In this document: positions 6,557 to 10,594 of the stretch, in pieces
Numbering within the stretch: the stretch's first letter is position 1
Layout: every line of letters begins with the position of its first letter
Assembly: GCA_038230775.1 (NCBI GenBank)
Contig: JBBRMQ010000149.1
Span: forward strand, 1-10,594
DNA length: 10,594 bases
From: JBBRMQ01 sp038230775
GTDB taxonomy: Bacteria; Acidobacteriota; Thermoanaerobaculia; Gp7-AA8
Reading direction: 5' to 3'
Position numbers and translations under genes: made by a program
Notes under the pieces: model-generated
What the model saw: the letters and a program-made list of their open reading frames with translations, nothing else
Database searches by the model: none
Told to the model about the DNA's origin: nothing

Positions 6557-7612
6557 ATGGAACTCAATCAACAGAAACTGAATGAATTTCTCGGGCGGGC
6601 GGTGGTGGATTTCGGAGCGACTCTCCACGCAGGTCTTGTCGTCATTGGCGAGAAGCTCGGCCTCTACAAAGCGCTGGCTTCCGGCGAGATGACGCCGGCC
6701 GATCTGGCGCTGAAGACCGGCACCAGTGAACGCTACGTGCGGGAGTGGCTCAACGCGCAGGCGGCCGGCGGCTACGTGACCTACGGCGCCGACAGCGGCA
6801 AGTACTCGCTCTCGCCCGAGCAGGCGTTCGCCCTGGCCGACGAGAACAGCCCCGCGTATCTGCCGGGAGCGTTTCTTCTCGCCGCATCGACGCTGAAGTC
6901 CGAAGCAAAAATCACGGACGCGTTCCGAACGGGCGCGGGCTTCGGCTGGCACGAGCACGATCACGGCCTCTTCGAAGGCACCGAGAAGTTCTTCCGGCCG
7001 AACTACATTGGCAACCTGGTCTCGTCGTGGATCCCGTCGCTCGAAGGCGTTGATGCGAAGTTGAAGCGCGGCGCGAAGGTCGCCGACATCGGCTGCGGCC
7101 ACGGCGCGTCCACGATTCTTCTCGCGCAGGCCTATCCGAAGTCGCGGTTCATCGGCTTCGACTATCACGGACCTTCGATCGAGGCGGCTCGCGCCGCGGC
7201 TCAGAAGGCCGGCGTCGCGGACCGCGCCGTGTTCGAGCAGGCGTCCGCCAAGGACTATCCCGGCACCGAATTCGATCTGGTCGCCTTCTTCGACGCGTTG
7301 CATGACATGGGCGACCCGGTCGGCGCGGCGACGCATGTCCTCCGCTCTCTGGCGAAGGACGGCACGTGGATGATCGTCGAGCCGTTCGCCAACGATCTGA
7401 CGCAGGACAACTTCAACCCGGTGGGCCGCGCGTACTACGCCGCGTCGACGATGATCTGCACCCCCGCGTCGCGGTCGCAGGAAGTCGGACTGGCCCTCGG
7501 TGCCCAGGCCGGCGAAGCGCGCATTCGCGACGTTGTCACCCGCGGCGGCTTCACCCGATTCCGCCGGACGGCGGAGACCCCGTTCAACATGGTGTTCGAG
7601 GCAAAGGCGTAA
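6557..7612 (+). CDS. Class I SAM-dependent methyltransferase, Rv2258c-like
   Basis: This 351-aa protein has two parts. Residues about 1-90 form a winged-helix/dimerisation domain (GLYKALASGEMTPADLA, TSERYVREWLNAQAAGGYV) as in Rv2258c-type and O-methyltransferase-like enzymes. Residues about 170-350 form the Rossmann domain. Motif I is VADIGCGHGAST (D177-G183) for SAM binding. D202 in FIGFDYHG is the acidic residue expected to hold the ribose hydroxyls. FDALHDMGDP (245-254) matches motif IV, and GTWMIVEPF (269-277) the following strand. The N-terminal domain looks like a regulator, but in this family it is part of the substrate pocket and dimer interface. The substrate, probably a small molecule, cannot be read from sequence. 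A strong ribosome site fixes the start. It reads in the same direction as the downstream BTAD regulator, with a 109-nt gap filled by an inverted repeat, so cotranscription is possible but unproven. Confidence 0.92.
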   Translation: MELNQQKLNEFLGRAVVDFGATLHAGLVVIGEKLGLYKALASGEMTPADLALKTGTSERYVREWLNAQAAGGYVTYGADSGKYSLSPEQAFALADENSPAYLPGAFLLAASTLKSEAKITDAFRTGAGFGWHEHDHGLFEGTEKFFRPNYIGNLVSSWIPSLEGVDAKLKRGAKVADIGCGHGASTILLAQAYPKSRFIGFDYHGPSIEAARAAAQKAGVADRAVFEQASAKDYPGTEFDLVAFFDALHDMGDPVGAATHVLRSLAKDGTWMIVEPFANDLTQDNFNPVGRAYYAASTMICTPASRSQEVGLALGAQAGEARIRDVVTRGGFTRFRRTAETPFNMVFEAKA

Positions 7613-7619
7613 CATTCAT

Positions 7620-7709
7620 GTCATTCCGAGCGTAGCGAGGAACCGGTGTGGGCCGGGCGGTTCGTCGAGCCACCCAACCACCCCGGTCCCTCGCTACGCT
7701 CGGGATGAC
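7620..7709. repeat. Inverted repeat with 27-nt arms (gtcattccgagcgtagcgagg type)
   Basis: Arms 7620-7646 and 7683-7709 are reverse complements with two mismatches, around a 36-nt GC-rich loop. The arm sequence gtcattccgagcgtagcgagg belongs to a widely dispersed class of intergenic bacterial repeats. It lies wholly between the methyltransferase stop and the BTAD regulator start, ending 12 nt before the regulator ATG. It may act as a terminator-like or mRNA-stabilising hairpin and may mask the weak ribosome site of the regulator. Confidence 0.85.
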
Positions 7710-7721
7710 AAACGATCGACC

Positions 7722-10379
7722 ATGCTCGAGATTCGTCTTCTCGGCGAGCTGGAAGTGGAACGGGACGGCTCGATCGTCCCGCTCCCTCCGTCGCGAAAAT
7801 CGCGCGCTCTTCTCGGCTACCTCGCCGCGACCGCGAAGCCGCATCTCCGTGAACGACTCTGCGAGCTGCTCTGGGACGGTCCTGACGATCCTCGCGCGGC
7901 GCTGCGATGGAGCCTGACGAAACTGCGGCCGCTGGTCGAGCCGCACCTCGTCGCCTCGCGCGAGCATGTCGAGATCAAAGGAAACATCGCGGTCGACATC
8001 CGCAACCTCTGCACGCCCGCGAATGCCACGACGGAACAGCTCGAGGCCACCGCGGCCCTTTTCCGAGGGGAGTTTCTGGAGGGGCTGGATCTGCCGGGGT
8101 GCTTCCGGTATCAGCAATGGTGTGCCGGCGAACGCGAACGGTTGCGCCAGGCGCACATCGCGGTTCTCACCGAGTTGTCGCGACGGCCGGGCGATCGCAC
8201 GCTGCCGCACGCGCGGCGACGAGTGATGATCGACCCCTTCAATGACGACGCGCACGCGGCGCTCATCCGATTGCTCGCCGCGGCAGGCCAGCATCGCGAA
8301 GCCATCGCTCAATACGATCGCTGCAAGGCGCTCTTCGAACGCGAGCTCTCCACGAAACCGGGACAAGCAGTCGAAGACGCGAGAAGGGCGATCGGCAAGG
8401 TTTTTCCGAGCACCGACCCGCGACCCGCGCCCCGCCCAACCACGACCTTGGTGGGTCGATCCAACGAGCTTGCGGAACTTGAAAAAACATCGCAACCAAC
8501 AATCCTCATCGGCGAGCCGGGCATCGGCAAGAGCCGCCTGCTCGACGAGATCCGCAAACGGGGGAACGCGATCTACGGCCGCGCGTTCGCCGCCGAGATG
8601 GTCCGGCCGTACGGCGTGTGGATCGATGCCCTCGGCAACGTGCCGATGGAGAACGATCGGACGCGCCTGTTCGAAGCGGTAGTGCAGAAGCTGAACGGCG
8701 TCGATCTCATCGCCATCGACGACCTGCAGTGGATCGATGAAGCGTCCGCCGCGCTCTTGCACTACGTGGCCCGCACGTCGAAGGCCAAGATCGTCTGCGC
8801 GGCGCGCATCGGGGAGATCGACGACAACCCGCACGCCAGCAACATCGCGCGAAGCATGCACGCCATCCGCGTCGGTCCGTTGTCGAAGGACGATGTTCAA
8901 GCTCTGGTGCGCGATGAGAAGGCCGCCGAGTTGAGCGGCGGCAATCCGCTGTACGCGATCGAGCTGGCGCGTGCCGGCGGGCGCTACGCCGGCGTTACGA
9001 AGTTGATCGCCGATCGCTTGTCGCAACTCGATGCGACCTCCGCGGAAGTCGTCTCGTGGGCGGCCGCGGTCGGCCACCAGTTCGACGCCGAGATCGTCGG
9101 ACGCGCGACCGCGATGCCCGCCGGCGAGATGATGGCAGCCCTCGAGAAACTCGAACGCATGGCGATCATCCGCCCGTCGGGCGAACGCAGCTACGACTTC
9201 GCGCACGACCTCGTGCGCGAGGCGGCGTACATGATGATCAGCGGACCCCGACGGACGCTGGCTCACCGGCACATCGCGCGCGCGCTGTCGGAGTCGCACG
9301 ACCCCGATCACGCACTCGCCGGCGAGATCGTGCATCACGCCGCGCTGGCCGGAGATCTCGAAGGCGCGGCCAAAGCCGCGGTCCGTGCCGGCAAACGCTG
9401 CCTGCGCCTCTTCGCGTATCACGAGGCGATCGGCGTCGCACGGCGCGGCCTGCAGATGACGAACGACGTCACCGTTCAGATGCAGTTGATGGAAGTGATC
9501 GTCCTGTCGCGCGTTCCCGTGGCGGAGCGGATCGCGCACCTGCCGCGCATCGTCGAGCTGATCGAGGTCGCGCGGCGTGAGGACCATCGCAGCGCAGCAT
9601 CGCTCGGATCCCATCTGCTCGCCTCCATGTACGAGGAGACCAACCGCTACGGCGACGCCGCAGGCGCCACCGTTCGATCCGCCGAATGGAGCCGCGATTC
9701 GGATCCGACGATCGCGGCGCTCTCCATGGCCACCGCCGCGCGCTGTCTTCTCATGTTGCAGCGCGACATCAATCAGGCCGAATCGCTCATCGCGCAGGCC
9801 AGCGCCATCGGCACCGCCCACCAGGAGCTTCCTCTCAGCCTCGGATTTCTTCTCGCGCATCAGGGCCGCGCCGGCGAGGCCGCGGTGGAGCTCGAGCGGG
9901 CATTCGTGGTCGCCGCCCGCGCGCAGGATCACTGGCGCGAATGGATCGCGCTCTGGCGCCTCACCGCGCTCGCGCTCGAAGAAGGCGACGCCGAAAGTGC
10001 GTTGCGTCATTGTGCCCGTCTGCGGCCGGTCGCCGCGAAAATGAAGGGCGGCTCCGAGGAGGTTCGGACGGCGATGCTGGAAGCGATGGCGAGTGGAGCC
10101 GGCATCGACGCGAGCCTCGACCGTCTGCGTGCGGCGGATTGCAAGAGCGATCTCGCATGGGCGCTCTGCTGTCTCGCACAGCGCGATCCCGGTCACGCGC
10201 GCGCTTATGCGACGGAGGCGCTCGCCGCGGCTGAGGCGGTCGGTCGCGAAAGCGAGGCTGTCATCGCGCGCCGCATTCTCGGGCTGCCTGCGAAACCAAC
10301 GCGCGACATCAGCGCCCGCGCGCGAACGTTCATCAAGGAGAGGAATCATGGCCGTTCTCGTGCTCGAGCAAACGTTTGA
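7722..10379 (+). CDS. BTAD-family (SARP-like) transcriptional regulator with AAA/STAND ATPase and TPR region
   Basis: This 885-aa protein begins with an OmpR-type winged helix (about 1-92; LEIRLLGELEVERDGS, RALLGYLA, LWDGPDDPRAALRWSLTKLR), followed by the helical BTAD domain (about 105-225; FRGEFLEGLDLP, DPFNDDAHAALIRLLAAAG). An AAA_16/STAND ATPase follows (about 240-420) with Walker A GEPGIGKS (264-271), Walker B LIAIDDLQW (D333, D334) and the STAND-like GGNPLYAIEL (406-415). The rest (about 430-870) is alanine-rich paired helices typical of TPR repeats. Such proteins bind direct repeats near promoters and activate transcription, with the ATPase/TPR half sensing a signal. There is no C-terminal LuxR helix-turn-helix. 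The frame stays open upstream into the inverted repeat and the methyltransferase, but the ATG at 7722 puts the winged helix at the usual N-terminal distance, so the extension is not coding. The ribosome site is weak (GGGATGAC). Its 3' end overlaps the DUF4242 gene by 32 nt, which suggests coupling. Confidence 0.93.
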   Translation: MLEIRLLGELEVERDGSIVPLPPSRKSRALLGYLAATAKPHLRERLCELLWDGPDDPRAALRWSLTKLRPLVEPHLVASREHVEIKGNIAVDIRNLCTPANATTEQLEATAALFRGEFLEGLDLPGCFRYQQWCAGERERLRQAHIAVLTELSRRPGDRTLPHARRRVMIDPFNDDAHAALIRLLAAAGQHREAIAQYDRCKALFERELSTKPGQAVEDARRAIGKVFPSTDPRPAPRPTTTLVGRSNELAELEKTSQPTILIGEPGIGKSRLLDEIRKRGNAIYGRAFAAEMVRPYGVWIDALGNVPMENDRTRLFEAVVQKLNGVDLIAIDDLQWIDEASAALLHYVARTSKAKIVCAARIGEIDDNPHASNIARSMHAIRVGPLSKDDVQALVRDEKAAELSGGNPLYAIELARAGGRYAGVTKLIADRLSQLDATSAEVVSWAAAVGHQFDAEIVGRATAMPAGEMMAALEKLERMAIIRPSGERSYDFAHDLVREAAYMMISGPRRTLAHRHIARALSESHDPDHALAGEIVHHAALAGDLEGAAKAAVRAGKRCLRLFAYHEAIGVARRGLQMTNDVTVQMQLMEVIVLSRVPVAERIAHLPRIVELIEVARREDHRSAASLGSHLLASMYEETNRYGDAAGATVRSAEWSRDSDPTIAALSMATAARCLLMLQRDINQAESLIAQASAIGTAHQELPLSLGFLLAHQGRAGEAAVELERAFVVAARAQDHWREWIALWRLTALALEEGDAESALRHCARLRPVAAKMKGGSEEVRTAMLEAMASGAGIDASLDRLRAADCKSDLAWALCCLAQRDPGHARAYATEALAAAEAVGRESEAVIARRILGLPAKPTRDISARARTFIKERNHGRSRARANV
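10335..10340 (+). promoter_or_regulatory. Ribosome binding site of the DUF4242 gene, inside the regulator gene
   Basis: AAGGAG sits seven bases before the ATG at 10348, within the last codons of the BTAD regulator. It supports the overlapping start. Confidence 0.75.
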
Positions 10380-10594
10380 GAAACCGGTGACGCCCGAGGA
10401 ACTAAGCCTGTCGGCGAAGTCGCTCGACAAGTGCCTCGAAGCGCACGGCGCGCGGTGGATGCGCAGCTATCTCTCGAAGGATCGCAGGCGCATGATCTGC
10501 GAGTTCGAAGCGTCGGACGCCGAGAACGTGCGCGAGTCCGCGCGCTCAGCGGGCGTGGTGTTCGATTCGTGCTGGGCGGCGGATTTGTATTCGC
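10348..10594 (+). CDS. DUF4242 (SCO4226-like, putative nickel-binding) protein, cut by the right edge
   Basis: 82 codons are visible, starting MAVLVLEQTFEKPVTPEEL. The pattern ARWMRSYLSKDRRRMICEFE, then SDAENVRESARSAGVVFD and a C-terminal W-x-A-D-L, matches the small ferredoxin-like DUF4242 family. The characterised member is Streptomyces SCO4226, a dimeric nickel-binding protein. Family proteins are about 80-100 residues, so only a few codons are probably missing. Visible candidate metal ligands include H33, several cysteines (C30, C51, C75) and acidic residues, but the true site cannot be assigned here. The strong ribosome site and 32-nt overlap with the BTAD regulator gene indicate translational coupling. 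Metal sensing or buffering linked to the regulator is inference only. Confidence 0.82.
   Translation, partial: MAVLVLEQTFEKPVTPEELSLSAKSLDKCLEAHGARWMRSYLSKDRRRMICEFEASDAENVRESARSAGVVFDSCWAADLYS

Noticed and set aside
6530..7615. 361-codon minus-strand open frame opposite the methyltransferase
   Set aside because: Arg-rich with no domain; the plus strand has SAM-binding motifs and a strong ribosome site.
7500..7721. N-terminal extension of the BTAD regulator by 74 codons
   Set aside because: It would run through the 3' end of the methyltransferase gene and the inverted repeat. The winged-helix domain begins properly at the ATG at 7722.
7584..10430. 948-codon open frame on the minus strand opposite the BTAD regulator
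   Set aside because: Its translation is rich in Arg/Asp/Ala with no recognisable domain, while the plus strand carries clear winged-helix, Walker and TPR motifs. Long antisense frames are a normal effect of high GC at codon position 3.

Overview
The window is a GC-rich (roughly 60-65% by eye) stretch of bacterial chromosome. Long open frames lie opposite real genes, as expected at high GC. The gene content is a giant secreted Asp-box propeller protein with P-domain and MBG repeats, a BTAD/AAA/TPR regulator, a DUF4242 protein and chromosomal inverted repeats of the 'gtcattccgagcgtagcgagg' type. This fits an Acidobacteriota-like or other soil bacterium, but that placement is inference: no rRNA or tRNA gene is present to settle it.

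Left part (1-4586, minus strand): one very large gene whose 3' end lies beyond the left edge. It encodes an exported protein with a signal peptide, a long Asp-box/BNR beta-propeller region, a CARDB-like domain, a proprotein-convertase P-domain, Ig-like domains, and at least three MBG repeats encoded by near-identical 243-nt DNA repeats. Between 4587 and 4900 is a non-coding spacer with two related imperfect hairpins and a cluster of GC hairpins.

Middle (4901-6279, minus strand): a tight two-gene unit joined by a TGATG stop/start overlap. It holds a cytoplasmic six-Asp-box propeller protein and a MoaD/ThiS-like ubiquitin-fold protein ending in Gly-Gly. This is the most intriguing pair in the window, because no molybdopterin or thiamine gene is visible beside it. 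The 277-nt divergent spacer that follows (6280-6556) is mostly a composite palindrome with 59-nt arms flanking two 34-nt direct repeats.

Right part (6557-10594, plus strand): an Rv2258c-like SAM-dependent methyltransferase, a second and unrelated inverted repeat (27-nt arms), an 885-aa BTAD-AAA-TPR regulator, and, overlapping its 3' end by 32 nt, a DUF4242 (SCO4226-like, putative nickel-binding) gene cut by the right edge. The regulator and the DUF4242 gene look translationally coupled. The methyltransferase could share a transcript with them, although the inverted repeat between may separate them. No CRISPR array, transposase, integrase, tRNA or rRNA was seen.
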